Positions 1-12,540 are shown, numbered from the stretch's first letter. The stretch is DNA of 64,000 nt from Macrobrachium rosenbergii (GCF_040412425.1 NC_089783.1:44067625-44131624); one strand, 5' to 3'. The notes: generated from the sequence alone by a model not told the origin. Numbers and translations are program-made.

Positions 1-250
1 AGCCCTGTCAGTGCATTTCACGTGGTGCACTGTAGGCACTACCGAGGTCAATACTAAAGGGTGTTTGAAGCATCCCCTCAGTCTTTAGCTGCATTCACTT
101 TTTAGCCTTTTACTTTACCTCCATTTTCACTTCCTTTTTTCAATCTTGTTGTCCAGCACCTCTAACTGTTACCTCTTAGTGCAACTGTGGGGTGTTTTCC
201 TAGATCCACCTTCAGATATTTGTACTTATTTCTTTCATTTTCTGCCTATC
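1..250 (+). repeat. dispersed repeat, family A, copy 1 (diverged, left end outside window)
   Basis: This begins with TGTCAGTGCATTTCACGTGG and continues through a TGCACTGTAGGCA motif, a CATCCCCTCAGTC block and a TTTACTTTACCTCCATTTTC block. The same blocks recur in the same order at about 3168 and 55620, so it is a dispersed repeat rather than unique sequence. It is the most diverged of the three copies and its left end may lie outside the window. I recall similar elements being common in decapod genomes; that is memory, not a search. No coding potential is visible. The 77-codon frame inside it is accidental. Confidence 0.6.
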
Positions 251-1040
251 TTTATTTTGAAAGATAAAGATATGGACATGCTATCCAGCTACTCCAGCTC
301 CCTAATTTCCTTGTCTTTGGCTCAGCAAATGCTCAAACAGGATCCAAAGAAGCTACAGATGAATGGGCTTCAAAATTAGCCCGGCTTAACCCAAGCCGAA
401 ATTATCCACATCTACTCTTCCAGTATCGGCTTCCGCTGAGAGAGGAGTAACAGAGCAGTTTCTTGCAGTCTTACGAGTAGATTGTACCGAAAGTCCCTCC
501 CCCCCCCCCAAAAAATGTGATGTTTAGAATGTAATTAACCGTGCACATTTGATACATGATTAATAACGCCTTACATTCATACGTAAGTTAGGAAATAAAA
601 CTTTAAGAGAATATAGTAGTGCACTCCTTTAAACGTAATGACAGCATATATTCGTACATAAATAGAATATTCATACATATACAAATATTCATACATAAAT
701 AGAATAAAAAATGACAACATCAAAATGAAGCCCGATTTTGTTGCGTCCAAAATCTAAGTCACTTACGGCTATCAGCACCTTGACAAGTTAACACCAGTAC
801 CTTGACATATAGGGAATGGTACTGATGTTGGTGGAAATAGGGGAGAGGAGAGACTTGTTATTGTTAAATTTAATGCTGTTCTCTCACTCTCTCAGTTAAA
901 CCCACCATTATCAGAAGAGATATGCTAATGGGATTATGATTATGCAGATCATTCCTAGGTGAGGAAAACAAAGCAGAAAAAAAGTGAGAGTTGGAAAGAA
1001 TCACATATAAAGTCCCCTATACTCGTTCTCATTTATAGTT

Positions 1041-1041
<1 letters not shown>
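251..1041. other. unique AT-rich DNA
   Basis: No gene, element or array is recognised. There is a short C run at 499-509, and imperfect copies of a TTCATACATA-type unit near 650-700. Confidence 0.5.

Positions 1042-1108
<67 letters not shown>
1042..1108. repeat. (GA)n microsatellite
   Basis: About 33 uninterrupted GA units. It generates spurious RERE or LSLS open frames on either strand. Confidence 0.97.
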
Positions 1109-1109
<1 letters not shown>

Positions 1110-1496
1110 ATAACCTCGGCAACAACAATAATTATAATGCTTTTGCCATTCATGCAAGCAAAAGAATTTTTAAAAAATTCTCTTACGTCGAAGTTTTGTC
1201 GTTCGTTTAAGAATTTCCGGCAAATAAAGTTGCAATTCCTGGAGTCTCTCAACCTACGAGTGTACAAGAGCGGAGGCACTATTTATGGATGCTGCTTCGC
1301 CCTACTGTATGTTGTCCTCTGTATCCTGCCACACATCGCCCCACCAGGTTTTGTTCCTGGGTGAGGCATAGCTACTCTGTGAAGAGCGATGTTCCGCGCC
1401 ATTATTTATTTTGCCAGGGGAAAAAGACAAGCTAACCGGCCAGCCATACGGAGAGAGAGAGAGAGAGGAAGGATTTCAGAAAAAAAATTTTACTTC

Positions 1497-1611
<115 letters not shown>

Positions 1612-1915
1612 TCACATGCACAATTCATAGCAGTTTCAGTTTTTGTCTCCATTTTGTTAAATTCCCGAAATATTGCAGATGAAACCACTGTCTCCGTTGA
1701 ACCAGAAGAAATCTAATCATTTTATCTGTGAGTTCAAAAGACCCACTAACGGTGTTGCATCTGTCTCTCTCTACAATATATCCCTAGGTCGACAGGAGTT
1801 CAAAGTTTGGAAGAAGAAACAGACATTTCAGATGATAAAACTGATAGTTTTAGGAGAATTTACACACCGGAGGTGCCGCCAGGAAAGCTAATGAGAATGC
1901 GACAACTCAAGTCCT

Positions 1916-1919
<4 letters not shown>

Positions 1920-1973
<54 letters not shown>
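1920..1973. repeat. (GA)n microsatellite
   Basis: About 27 uninterrupted GA units. Confidence 0.97.
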
Positions 1974-1976
<3 letters not shown>

Positions 1977-2480
1977 AAATTAAGAAGAGTCACTCACAAT
2001 ACTCCGGACAGCCAAAATAAAACTCCATCACATCGACCCCTTTTCTTAAAGGCTAAGAATTCTCCAACTTCACGTTAAACCCGAGATAACTCCCACAGCT
2101 TCCCACAAGGTAACACGTTTTTACCCTTTTTTTTTTTTTTTAGTGGGGAGAATTTCCAAAGTTGCGATAACTGGGTTCAAAAGAATCCAAGACGAGATGG
2201 AATGAGAGAGAGAGAGAATTTAATTTTCTCCTGATCCCATGGAGCATATTTCGCATGAGCCCACAGACTGCAGGCTTTTTTCCTTTAGGGATTATTACAT
2301 CCACGAACTCAAAGGTACTTCTTGTGATGTTAATTTGCCGGACCTTCTGAATTAGATGATTATGGTTGATGATTTAAGCTGATTGAGAATAAAGTGAAAA
2401 CTAAAAAGTAGCAAAAATAAGACAAAAAAAAGGTTTAGTTAGAGAAAAGTAGTTGTTTTCAGGGCATCTGTGCTTAAACC

Positions 2481-2484
<4 letters not shown>

Positions 2485-2542
<58 letters not shown>

Positions 2543-2611
2543 CTACAGCCATATTAGTTCTCTACCATACTAAAAGTCTGATTACCAAAGCATTCTGATC
2601 ACGTTTTGATT

Positions 2612-2683
<72 letters not shown>
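2485..2683. repeat. two (CT)n arrays enclosing a duplicated 78-bp block
   Basis: CT arrays lie at 2485-2537 and 2616-2683. The 78 bp between them, beginning AATTTCTACAGCCATATTAG, recurs almost unchanged at 5938-6008, where it also runs directly into a CT array. Confidence 0.93.
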
Positions 2684-2685
<2 letters not shown>

Positions 2686-2959
2686 TCGTCATTTACCAAC
2701 CCTTTCTAATCTGCATTACGATATTGTTGCCAAAAATATCTTTAAACATTTCGTTAATAAAGGTTTTACAAAAAGAACTATTCCACCTTTACACCAGATT
2801 ATTTATGAATGTTAAACTGGAACTTCTGCAAAATCTTAAAAGGAATCCACACCAGGTTTCGCACTTCCTTACTATTTTACTAATAAAATGGCAATCTAAC
2901 TGAAAATTAAATAAGTGCAACAAAGAGCACATAACTACCGTTACGGTTTTATTGTTGCT

Positions 2960-3025
2960 GATGATTAAGTTGGCCTTATGCCAGCACGGGCTCTTTACTC
3001 CTGAACCAGTCTCACATGGAACGGC
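2960..3025 (+). repeat. dispersed repeat, family B, copy 1
   Basis: The block AGTTGGCCTTATGCCAGCAC followed by GGGCTCTT recurs at about 51356-51410, and in weaker form at about 35965-36000. Three related copies in one window support a dispersed repeat. No coding capacity is evident. Confidence 0.45.
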
Positions 3026-3164
3026 AGAGAAGGAGAGAGAGGAAAGAGAACGAATATTATTTGCAAAGCAGCCACATTTTCTTTTTTTCTTAGAAGGACC
3101 TTGACGCAAGTGGCATTCGTCAGCCGCTGACATAAATTGTGTAATCCTTCTTGGACTGCCTCGT

Positions 3165-3415
3165 AGGGGGTAGTGCTGTCAGTGCACCTCGCGTTGTGCG
3201 CTGTAGACATAAGGTTCTTTGCAGCGTCCCTTCGGCCCCTAGCCGCAAACCCCTTTCAATCACTTTACTGTACCTCCGTTCGTATTCTCTTTATTCTATT
3301 TTACTTTCCACCCTCTCCTAACAATTGTTTCAACATTATTTTCAGCTCTGAATGATCTCATAGCTCCCAGCACTTGGCTTTTGGCCTAAATTTTATATTC
3401 CATTTCCGATTCCTT
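3165..3415 (+). repeat. dispersed repeat, family A, copy 2
   Basis: Best-preserved copy of the family. The blocks in order are GTGCTGTCAGTGCACCTCGC, AAGGTTCTTTGCAGCGTCCC, TTCGGCCCCTAGCCGCAA, TTTACTGTACCTCCGTTC, and a 3' part with GAATGATCTCATAGCTCCCA and CTTGGCTTTTGGCC. Copies at 1 and 55620 share the first four. The copy at 3165 alone retains the 3' part. No open frame is conserved between copies, so it is probably a non-autonomous element. Its class is unknown to me. Confidence 0.75.
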
Positions 3416-3733
3416 CTTGGACTGGGCGATATAGCGTAGCTCGTGTTTTGTAATTGATCACTCGTGTGGCGCGGAAGTTTTCCTTCGCAACTCTTTGAAG
3501 TTACAGTAGAGTACCTACGCGGTAATGTGGAAATTAAAGTATTTAAAGATCTCGAAACAAAGAGTTAGGACGATATTTCCTATTTCAGTTTTAAATTCTT
3601 TTGTGTGGCTTTGGGAGCCTCACGCATCCTTGGTTAGTCTCTTTGTTCAGTCATCGCAAACAAATGTCCTATTACACCTTTGTGGCCCTTTCCCCTTGTG
3701 ACGTCAGGAGGAGGCAGATGACACTTGATAAAA

Positions 3734-3763
3734 GGGGTGGGGGTAAGGGGTAGGGGGTGAGGG
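3734..3763 (+). promoter_or_regulatory. G-quadruplex motif
   Basis: Four runs of 4-5 G separated by loops of 1, 3 and 2 bases, with a further GGG after a 3-base loop. This satisfies the canonical G-quadruplex pattern. A regulatory role is not shown. Confidence 0.6.
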
Positions 3764-4689
3764 AACTTGTTGATAAAGTAGGAGGTTGGCAAGGGAGAAG
3801 AAAAGAGAGCTACAGTATGTAAATATGACACGGCCCACTTCGTCTGGGTTTTTTTGTTTTGCAACATCGCGGAACCTAGTAACTGTGTTAGTCTTTTTTT
3901 TTAGTCTCTTAAACGAGAGAGCAGACACAGAGGAGTTTAGATGGGATTGAGATTATCTAGTAAGAATTTGAAGTAAAAATGGTAACTTTAATAAGAGAAG
4001 TCTCGTACTCTACACATTCAATTTGCTCCCAAACGTATTTTTTGCTTGTTTACATGATTTATTTAATCTTTCTCTGTTATCTTTGTGTCAAGAGATCAAA
4101 ACCTTAATGTGAAGTATAATGGAGCTACGTAAACTTAGCACAGTATCAATCGTGACTAAAAGAGAAACAATCTACTGAGAAGAAAAATGCAAACAAAGTT
4201 ATTTCCCCGCAAACGGATGAGATTCCCTTTAAACTGCGTTAATGTCAAACCTGAAGTATGGTGAAATAAAAGAAAATCTTGTAACACGAGAAGACTTTGT
4301 TACACTCCAGTATTTTCGTAAACAATGCCCGTGTCGTCATGAAGTGTCGTCAGCATTTGTCCCCACACGGCCACACCACAACTTCTTCAACCACTCCAGC
4401 CAACACACTGCTCCATTCCTACCAGTTTCTGGGCATGAACTGATTTTGAAGATTGGGGATTTGGGGGGTTGAGGAATAGGGGAGCTAGTATATAGTAGAT
4501 CTTCAGTACCATCTTCTCCCTCTCACCTGTCAAGCCCAGCAGTGTTGAAGACGGTAGAATGAAGAGAATACTAGTATGACTTAGTCTGTTCATTCAGATT
4601 ATTTTGGCGCGTGAGAATGAATCTGAAACATTCGAGAGTAACGATGTCATGTCATTTTGCATCATTCAGATGGCGTCTTTATTTGCTGG

Positions 4690-4810
4690 CCGATGCAATT
4701 GGCATCCACTAGAGATGTGGAGACTGCTCGGACCCAGGCTTCAAACGCAGCTTTGCTGAGCATGAGCCAAGATACTGCACCAGACGCTGTGCCAAGTGGG
4801 TTTGCTCGGA
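4690..4810 (+). repeat. possible tRNA-derived SINE remnant
   Basis: The GGCTTCAAACGC motif at about 4738 resembles a Pol III B box (GGTTCGAATCC type). A TTGGCATCCACTAGAG segment about 45 bp upstream could be an A-box relic. No second copy was seen in this window, so the call is weak. Confidence 0.25.
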
Positions 4811-4836
4811 GGACAAAGGGAGTGAATGACATATAA

Positions 4837-4837
<1 letters not shown>

Positions 4838-4867
<30 letters not shown>
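4838..4867. repeat. (AAT)n microsatellite
   Basis: About ten AAT units. Confidence 0.95.
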
Positions 4868-5033
4868 TTTTACTTACATTATTATTTATTTATTTGTTAA
4901 TTTATCTCCTTTTTCTGTATTTCCCTTTACCTTCTGTTACTTATTTCGAATGAACACCATATTCTTTGGAAGCTTGAATTTCAAATCAGTGGCCCCTGTG
5001 GTGGGCTTGTTCCATATGAATGGGGTTCATCTT

Positions 5034-5036
<3 letters not shown>

Positions 5037-5129
<93 letters not shown>
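5037..5129. repeat. mirrored (AAT)n-(ATT)n array
   Basis: About 13 AAT units (5037-5076), a 3-base spacer, then about 17 ATT units (5080-5129). The two halves are complementary, so a single strand could fold into a ~39-bp hairpin. Confidence 0.95.
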
Positions 5130-5131
<2 letters not shown>

Positions 5132-5799
5132 GACACTGTCGTCTTTATAACAAGGACCAAAAAGCCAACACAGTAATGACATCAATCAGCCCAAACGCGA
5201 GACAGGACAAGAACTCATAAATTGTGATCTTTGCGCGTATAAAATAAAAAGTGATTAAAAATATTGGGTCAAAAATGTTTTACACACGCTAAAGAAAATC
5301 CTATACATTGGTAAACAGCTGCCCTCGTGGAAAAAAAAAATTAACACCGGAAGCGAGATATGAATGGAAAAACCATGTCCGACATCTTTTTTTCATGTTC
5401 CCTTATCAAGTGTGTTTTGTTAAGTGTGTGCGGATACTTCATTAATGCCCTTTTTTCTGTAAGACTTAACAACACATTAAAAAAAAAAAAACTTGCCAGG
5501 CATTCCTTTTGTGCTATCAAAGAGAAAAAAGCACCATGAGAAGAAATAGAGAAGAAAGGAATTATACCTCAACAAAAGAATGCTTCTAAATGGCGTTAAG
5601 AAACGATGCCATAGTTTGCGGAGAATCTTTCAAGGAATTTATTTAATAGTTAAGTTGGTGGAAGAGAAACGTAAATATCTAGGTCCTTAAAGGATTTTGA
5701 TTACTCTAAATGTTTATGTGTTAAGAGGCGAAGAGAGAGAATACCTACCATACCTGTAAATTCTCAACAGAATGGGTCTATCTAGCCAAGTTAGAATTA

Positions 5800-5802
<3 letters not shown>
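5130..5802. other. unique AT-rich DNA
   Basis: Only short poly-A runs, for example at 5331 and 5480. No gene, element or array is recognised. Confidence 0.5.

Positions 5803-5875
<73 letters not shown>
5803..5875. repeat. (CT)n microsatellite
   Basis: About 36 uninterrupted CT units. It lies 62 bp upstream of the second copy of the block duplicated from 2538. Confidence 0.97.
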
Positions 5876-5877
<2 letters not shown>

Positions 5878-5937
5878 GAGCACAAGGTTACTCATAACTA
5901 TGTACGTGTGAGTAATTTAATATATTTCAATTTCTAC

Positions 5938-6515
<578 letters not shown>

Positions 6516-6576
<61 letters not shown>
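6516..6576. repeat. (ATT)n microsatellite
   Basis: About 20 ATT units, immediately upstream of the hairpin at 6609-6708. Confidence 0.96.
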
Positions 6577-6608
6577 GCTAAGAAATTCGCAATTCTCGTG
6601 GAAAACAG

Positions 6609-6707
6609 TTTGTGTAATAAAAATCCACAATTATATAGTAAACTTTTGCTTTTGTCTTTTACATGGTAATTCAGTTTACTATATAATTGTGGGTTTTTAT
6701 TACACAA

Positions 6708-6708
<1 letters not shown>
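6609..6708 (+). repeat. 35-bp near-perfect inverted repeat (hairpin)
   Basis: The arms are 6609-6643 and 6674-6708, with a 30-nt loop. They differ at one position, which would be a G-U wobble in a plus-strand transcript, so the RNA stem would be fully paired. The right arm is followed directly by an ATT array and the left arm is preceded by another. It could be a small foldback element, a precursor-type RNA hairpin or a chance inversion. Confidence 0.85.
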
Positions 6709-6787
<79 letters not shown>

Positions 6788-6797
6788 TATTATTATT
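6709..6797. repeat. (ATT)n microsatellite
   Basis: About 29 ATT units with one ACT interruption near the right end. Confidence 0.96.
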
Positions 6798-7084
6798 TAA
6801 GGTGCAAAATATTTTGCATAGTAGAGCTTTCTTAAAGGAGAGTAGTCCAAGGAAATGTGATCAAAATATTTTATATTTTACTGCTTCAGCAAATCAGTTG
6901 ATATAATGAATGTCAGGCACATGAGTTTTGCATCATTAAAAAGTTGTTAGAACTTACTTTTTTTTTTCAAAATTCATCTACACTGAGTAGACTCAAACAG
7001 AAAAACGCCGCAGTGGTCACTGTCACATTCATAAATAGTTTGGTATGACAGCCCATGTTATACGTTAACCGAACATTGATCAAT

Positions 7085-7665
7085 GAATGTCAGAGGAATG
7101 GTAGAAGAATGGAAGAGGTTGATTCGTCCAAGTATTTAGGGGTAAATACAAGGGATGATGTAAGATGAGAAGAGGTGAAGTAAGGAAGACAGCAGGATAT
7201 GTAATAAGGATTATGAAGAGACTTTTGTTATCTTTAGAACCAGTGTTGGAATGTATGAATGGATTGTTGAGTCAGCTCTCCTACATAGAAGTAAAGTATG
7301 GGTGTTGACTGCAAATACAGAAAAATGTTGACTCTTCAGGTGAACTGTGCGTGTATACTGTAGATATAGGTAGTAAGAAAGATATATAGTGTGAGAAGTA
7401 TTGATAACTAGAATTGGTAAGAAAGTTTGCATAGGAAGAAGGATGATTTAGATTATTTAGAGATGGTTTGATCACGTGAATAGAATGGAGGATGATGATA
7501 AAGTACTGGAAAACGTTTAATTCAGAAGTGTTCAAAAGTGGAGGAAAATAAATCCTAGAAGGGTTGGATAGTTAGGGTAAAAGAAGTATTGGAAAGGAAG
7601 CGTGAGAATCCCTAGAAGATAGGTGTATGGTAGGTACGATGCCATAGTCAATGAAAAGGTCTTAT
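7085..7665 (+). pseudogene. decayed LINE-type reverse transcriptase, C-terminal part
   Basis: Reading across three frames recovers, in order, hallmark segments of the distal part of a non-LTR retrotransposon reverse transcriptase. EEVDSSKYLGVNTRDDV (about 7110) matches the usual FKYLG-type segment. MYEWIVESALLHR followed by SKVWVLTANTEK (about 7253-7330) matches the MYEGIVxPTxLYGxExW segment. RWFDHVNRMEDDDKV (about 7462) matches RWFGHVERM. VRVKEVLERKREN (about 7575) matches the terminal DGVKEALERKG segment. Numerous stops and frameshifts make it a dead relic. The clade was not assigned. Related fragments lie at 24085, 32640 and on the minus strand at 35060. Confidence 0.8.
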
Positions 7666-7842
7666 TTCCTACAGTCACTCGTTCAGTAGGATATTATGCA
7701 AATAGTTTTTAAGGGTTTTTCAGTTGTCTGGTCTAACAAAGATTACAGTGCCCTTCCGTGATATATTTCAGTAGATTGTAAGTTGTTTATTTTGGAAACG
7801 ACGTTTCAGATTTATATAACAGCAACGTATTCCCTCAAACGT

Positions 7843-7872
7843 ACACACAAACACACACACACACACACACAC
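7843..7872. repeat. (CA)n microsatellite
   Basis: About 12-14 CA units with minor interruptions. Confidence 0.9.
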
Positions 7873-8003
7873 GCGTGACCTAAATTATTGTCACGGACCA
7901 AATTCGCTCCCAGATTTGTCGCTTAGAAGTCCACTCGGTTATAAATGGCAGTACCCTTCTGGCGCCACCCCTGCTAAGTTAAAAGGCGTATATTTAAAGC
8001 TGT

Positions 8004-8004
<1 letters not shown>

Positions 8005-8042
<38 letters not shown>
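8005..8042. repeat. (CA)n microsatellite
   Basis: About 19 CA units. Confidence 0.95.
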
Positions 8043-8044
<2 letters not shown>

Positions 8045-8348
8045 ACTTATGCACGCTTAACACCTGCTTTTGTTACTAAATTTCGTTTTATATTGAATTC
8101 ACTATACCTTGTGGATAACTTACACCTTGTGGGAATTATAATAATTGACATGTGCATCTGTCCGGTTAGAATTCGAATCTGGCCATTTGGATTTAACAGT
8201 AAGCACTCGACTTTGACCCCTCGGCAACAAGTTCTTGTCCGGGGTAGATGCACTTTTCAGGTATAATTTCCCTCATGTTTAATTTAGTCGTAATCTATAT
8301 TGAATTCAATGTGAAACGATATTTTTGTATATGAAACAGGAGTCGTCT

Positions 8349-8635
<287 letters not shown>

Positions 8636-8945
8636 TTACGTCACTCCAGTCGACAGTTTCTCTTTAATCTTCTTAATCGCTGGTTGGATAAAGATTTTAT
8701 CTATAATATCTGAGTCCCAGGCTCCTTTTGAAAGGTTCATAGTATTTCTTTGTTTAATCAAAGCTGATTCCACCATCTGGCTTTTGAATTGACAATTGCT
8801 GTTATAAATTATACGTGACAAATTCTAGTTTATTCTGTGACTTTGGTTATTTATGTGGTTAAAAATAGCTAAGCTCTGTTGTCCATGCCTAACTGAACGT
8901 TTATGCCGTATTAATTTCTGGGGAAATGATTCACCTACAAAACCG

Positions 8946-8950
<5 letters not shown>
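8636..8950 (-). pseudogene. Penelope-like element, C-terminal GIY-YIG endonuclease region
   Basis: Read on the minus strand from 8950, one frame gives YIGFVGESFPQKLIRHKR, then VRHGQQSLAIFNHINNQ, then after one in-frame TAG (8827-8825) SRIIYNSNCQFKSQMVES, then ALIKQRNTMNLSKGAW, ending at TAA 8638-8636. This has the layout of the GIY-YIG endonuclease at the C-terminus of Penelope-like retroelements: a YIG core, the Lx(x)HKRSVR helix, the SAIFNH segment, and the VES glutamate followed by a MNLS.G.W tail. The stop sits where a Trp codon is usual (RINW), so one base change accounts for it. The conserved Arg before L.. appears as Lys. The 5' side is cut by a TA/TG array at 8951. The reverse transcriptase part is absent. 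Confidence 0.8.

Positions 8951-9036
<86 letters not shown>
8951..9036. repeat. (TA)n-(TG)n compound microsatellite
   Basis: About 23 TA units followed by about 20 TG units. It interrupts the Penelope-like reading frame at the YIG core. Confidence 0.96.
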
Positions 9037-9039
<3 letters not shown>

Positions 9040-10405
9040 AAGCGTCCGTCCCCAAAATACCAGCCAAAAGAAACCGCGAAATGAGCCAGAAAATGAGTGT
9101 GAGAGACACCTGGAAAAGGCTCATCAAAAACAGCTATGCTGATTAGACAGTAACCAGAGAAGAAGAACAAGAACAAGAACAAGATGTAGAGGGGGAAGAA
9201 GAAGAAAAAGAAGAAGAAGCATATATGGGTGTGTGAGCATATATTAAGTTATTCTCTACAGAGAGAAAGAAATCATGGTTTCGCGCCAATAACTACACTT
9301 GGCTGTGTGAATGTCCAATTAAAAGGCAAGGTCTTGAAACTATAACTGAATGCTACAACAGGTGCAACAAAGAATTTGTGGTTCAGCTCGCGTCAGAGGG
9401 CCTGTGTATGTGTATCTTAGCGCGCGTGTGCTTACCCTTGTGTGTACTTGCTACTGCAAATGCTAAGAATATCTCGAGTATAAATAGCAGCTGTGTCTTC
9501 CACGTGTGTGAACCCATGCTACTGTTGGCTCGCTTGAAATGTTAGCACAGCCGGGGGTTGAGGAGGTCTTACGATGGACCGTCAGAGTCTGGAAACGTTA
9601 CTATTATCGCCTTCTGTAAATGTAGGTGGTTTCCTAATAAGTGGCATCCCCTCATGAGAGTCTTCAGTTTTTACTGTAAACTTGCGTTTGGCATGTGATT
9701 ACCTTTTATTAATTACTTTCTATTTAGATTTTCGATCGGTCTGTGTTTAATTTTATATGTTTCTACAGCATATTATCTGTTGCAGTTTCTTAGCCATTCG
9801 TTATACTATCTTCGTAGACTTGAATTTTTTTTTTTTTTTTTCAACTGTACTAAAAAAATGATATTGCAGAAGAGGAAACAAACAGGAAACAGCGAAAACC
9901 TCAACATATTTGCATACTTAAACTCAAGCAAACAATTTTTTTACAGAAGAAATATACCATGTTACTCTCCACAGCAATAAAAAGAGAAAGAAAGTTAATA
10001 AACATGTAACTTGCACTCGCGGGCCAAGTAAAGAAACTTATCATCAAATGGATATTGATGGAATGAAAGTTAAAAAGAAAAGGAAAAAAGTTTTATCCAG
10101 CTGACCTTGTTTGTTATGGTTTTCGTGTCCATGGTAGCATTGATTTGTGACAACTACATTTTCTTCAGCGTGCCTCAGGTAATTTTATCAAACTTGATGT
10201 GGGTTTTTTCAGTTGCATAAATTAGTTTATTTATATCCTCTGCCTTAGGACAGGAGGATATCTTTAGTAAATTGTAGTAATAAATTTGTCATTTTTATGT
10301 TTTACAGTAGATTACCTTTCATTTTTTAGAAATATTTTTGAAAATGGTAGAAGGTGGCAATAATTAAAATGATTTTAAGTTTCGTGTGAAGTTTTTGATC
10401 ACAAC
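9037..10405. other. mostly unique DNA
   Basis: Contains short AACAAG and GAA simple repeats at 9165-9220. A TATAAATA box at 9479 lacks an initiator at the right spacing. A poly-T run lies at 9825-9841. No gene is recognised. Confidence 0.5.
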
Positions 10406-10409
10406 TGTT

Positions 10410-10554
10410 GTCATTGTAATTCAAAGGGTTTATTGTCATTGTAATTTAAAGGGGTTATTGCCATTGTAATTGAAAGGGTTTATTATCATTGCAATTCAAA
10501 GGAATTGTCATTGTAATTCAAAGGGTTTATTGTCATTGTAGTATAAAGGGTTAG
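10410..10554 (+). repeat. 25-bp minisatellite, about six units
   Basis: Units based on GTCATTGTAATTCAAAGGG followed by TTTATT start at 10410, 10435, 10460, 10485, 10507 and 10532. The fifth step is 22 bp because of a 3-bp deletion. Units differ by a few substitutions. Confidence 0.9.
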
Positions 10555-11159
10555 TGAAATACTGTACGGCAGACATTTTATTAAGTTTTACATGCAAAAA
10601 TTGTGAACCGCATTTTCAAGGATTGTTAAAGTTTTAAGATAATAAAAGTCATATCCAAGGTTGTTAGAAAGATTCAACACCTACAAGTGTGTGCTACGAA
10701 ATTTTATAAGTAAGTTATGTGATGTTATGATGTTTGATCGATGAGCGATTTTAAGGTGATTTCCTGCCCCAAACAACGTCCTTAAAATCCTGCATAACCG
10801 TGAAGTTGAGTTGTGAAAGAAAATACCACAACATTGAATTACACTCGACTTGTAATTGCCCTGAATGAGTCTACTAAGGGAAAAAAATCCACAATAGTAA
10901 GAAAACTGTTGAAAAGAGTAGTCAAGAATCCAAATGAAATGCCACCACACATGTTCATGAAGGAAATATATTTGTTTTTAATCTTTTACTGCTTTTGATC
11001 ATTAGGTTGCGCTTTTTTTTTTTCACAGTGATAGTTAATAATAATTAGAGCAGTACACGCAAAGAAATGAAAAATGGAAGTTGAACAGATCCATCTGGGA
11101 GTTGGTTACAGGATTTTGTTCCTATAACCTTATGAATACTGATACACGAGCGAGTGTGA

Positions 11160-11161
<2 letters not shown>
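10555..11161. other. unique AT-rich DNA
   Basis: No gene, element or array is recognised. The open frames, up to 89 codons on the minus strand, carry no known motif. Confidence 0.5.

Positions 11162-11247
<86 letters not shown>
11162..11247. repeat. (TA)n microsatellite
   Basis: About 43 TA units, followed by imperfect TA/CA sequence to 11265. Confidence 0.96.
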
Positions 11248-11254
<7 letters not shown>

Positions 11255-11264
11255 TATAAGTATG

Positions 11265-12540
11265 TATAATCAGATAATGGCATTGGCATTTGGTAAAGGC
11301 AGGCCATGGGTCATTTTTAAGACTAAGAAGTGATAGAGGTAGAATGTAGCTTTTCTTGTCAAGATATCAAACTGAAAAATAAGAGAAAGAACAAATAGAC
11401 TTCAGGTAAGATGCGGGAGGAGAGAGAGTGGGACACAGCGAAAGTGTTTAATGGCTGAATGAATGGGCCTCATAAATATGAGGATACATTTGACGCCTCA
11501 GAGTGAATTAATTCAAGATGAAATAAAAGCTAAAATTATTATACCTTGCAAGTGAATGTTGACGGGTTGCTGGCTCCACTTACTGAATGAATATTAGTTA
11601 CCGCGTGACTTATCATTACTGAAAATACTTTTAGATATTGCACTCTATGATTTTATTGAGATCAGTTGGCTCCAACTGGATTCCTCAGCCAACACCTTCA
11701 ACTGCTATTATTTTCTACGCCTGTGATAAGAAACCGAACAGGCTTTTCCTGACTAATGACTTGCCTTGAAAAATTCATAATGTAAATTTGGTTGGTTTTA
11801 TTGATCGAATAGCTCATTTAATTGGTTTTATTGATAAGTTTTGATGAAATTCTTAAGTGATTGATTAGTTGATATTTAGCTGATTGGGTTGTTTTATGTA
11901 CGTATATATAAATATATATAATATATATGTGTATACATTATATATACAGTGTATATATATATATATATTATATATATAATATATATGTATATATATACAC
12001 ATTCATACATACATACATGCACACAGATATATACATGTATGTATGCATGTATAAATGAAATCATGTGTATCGTACATAAATGTACAAAGAAGGAATTTTA
12101 TTGCAGGAAGCCTGAACGGCAAACAGTAGGCCCCACCACATTTTCCTTAAAGAAATAACAGAAATTAAGTCATCACTGGGATCCATAATGAATTGCGATG
12201 TGGCAAATCACAAATGCTTCCCCAAGCTCACCATGGGTTTTGAAATTAGAATGAGTGATTATTGGCTGCTGTAATTGTGTTCAGGTGGGGAAGTGTTTGC
12301 AGTCCTCGTAATTAGTTCCGATATACGTGGGTTGTTGAAGACCTCTAATTATAAGAATTATGGCACATTTGATTATTTTGATGATGTCATCACCATCACC
12401 AATCTTCGTCTTCGTGATGGTGACCATTATTGGTATTATTATTGTTGTGGTTGTTTTTTGTGACGTGCGAGATCAGTCGATTCCGCGGGAATTAGAACCT
12501 ACACCAAGCTTTCGTGGAACTTTTCATTGAATGAGAGACT
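11265..12540. other. AT-rich unique DNA with imperfect TA tract
   Basis: 11898-12000 is an interrupted TA/TATG tract. 11790-11880 is rich in TTGAT elements, with TTGGTTTTATTGAT occurring twice about 30 bp apart. Its TGATTGATTA at about 11859 fits the TGATNNATNN type of Hox/Exd site. This is suggestive only. Confidence 0.4.

Larger units (their letters stand above)
3416..4837. other. mostly unique DNA with a G-rich tract
   Basis: No gene is recognised. A perfect CRE palindrome TGACGTCA lies at 3699-3706 and a G-quadruplex motif at 3734-3757. The open frames here, up to 77 codons, show no recognisable domain. Confidence 0.5.

Noticed and set aside
8166..8260. tRNA-like sequence around ATTCGAATCTGG
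   Set aside because: A lone B-box-like match; no A box at the right distance on either strand and no second copy in the window.
9479..9486. TATAAATA box
   Set aside because: No initiator-like TCAGT about 30 bp downstream and no exon nearby.
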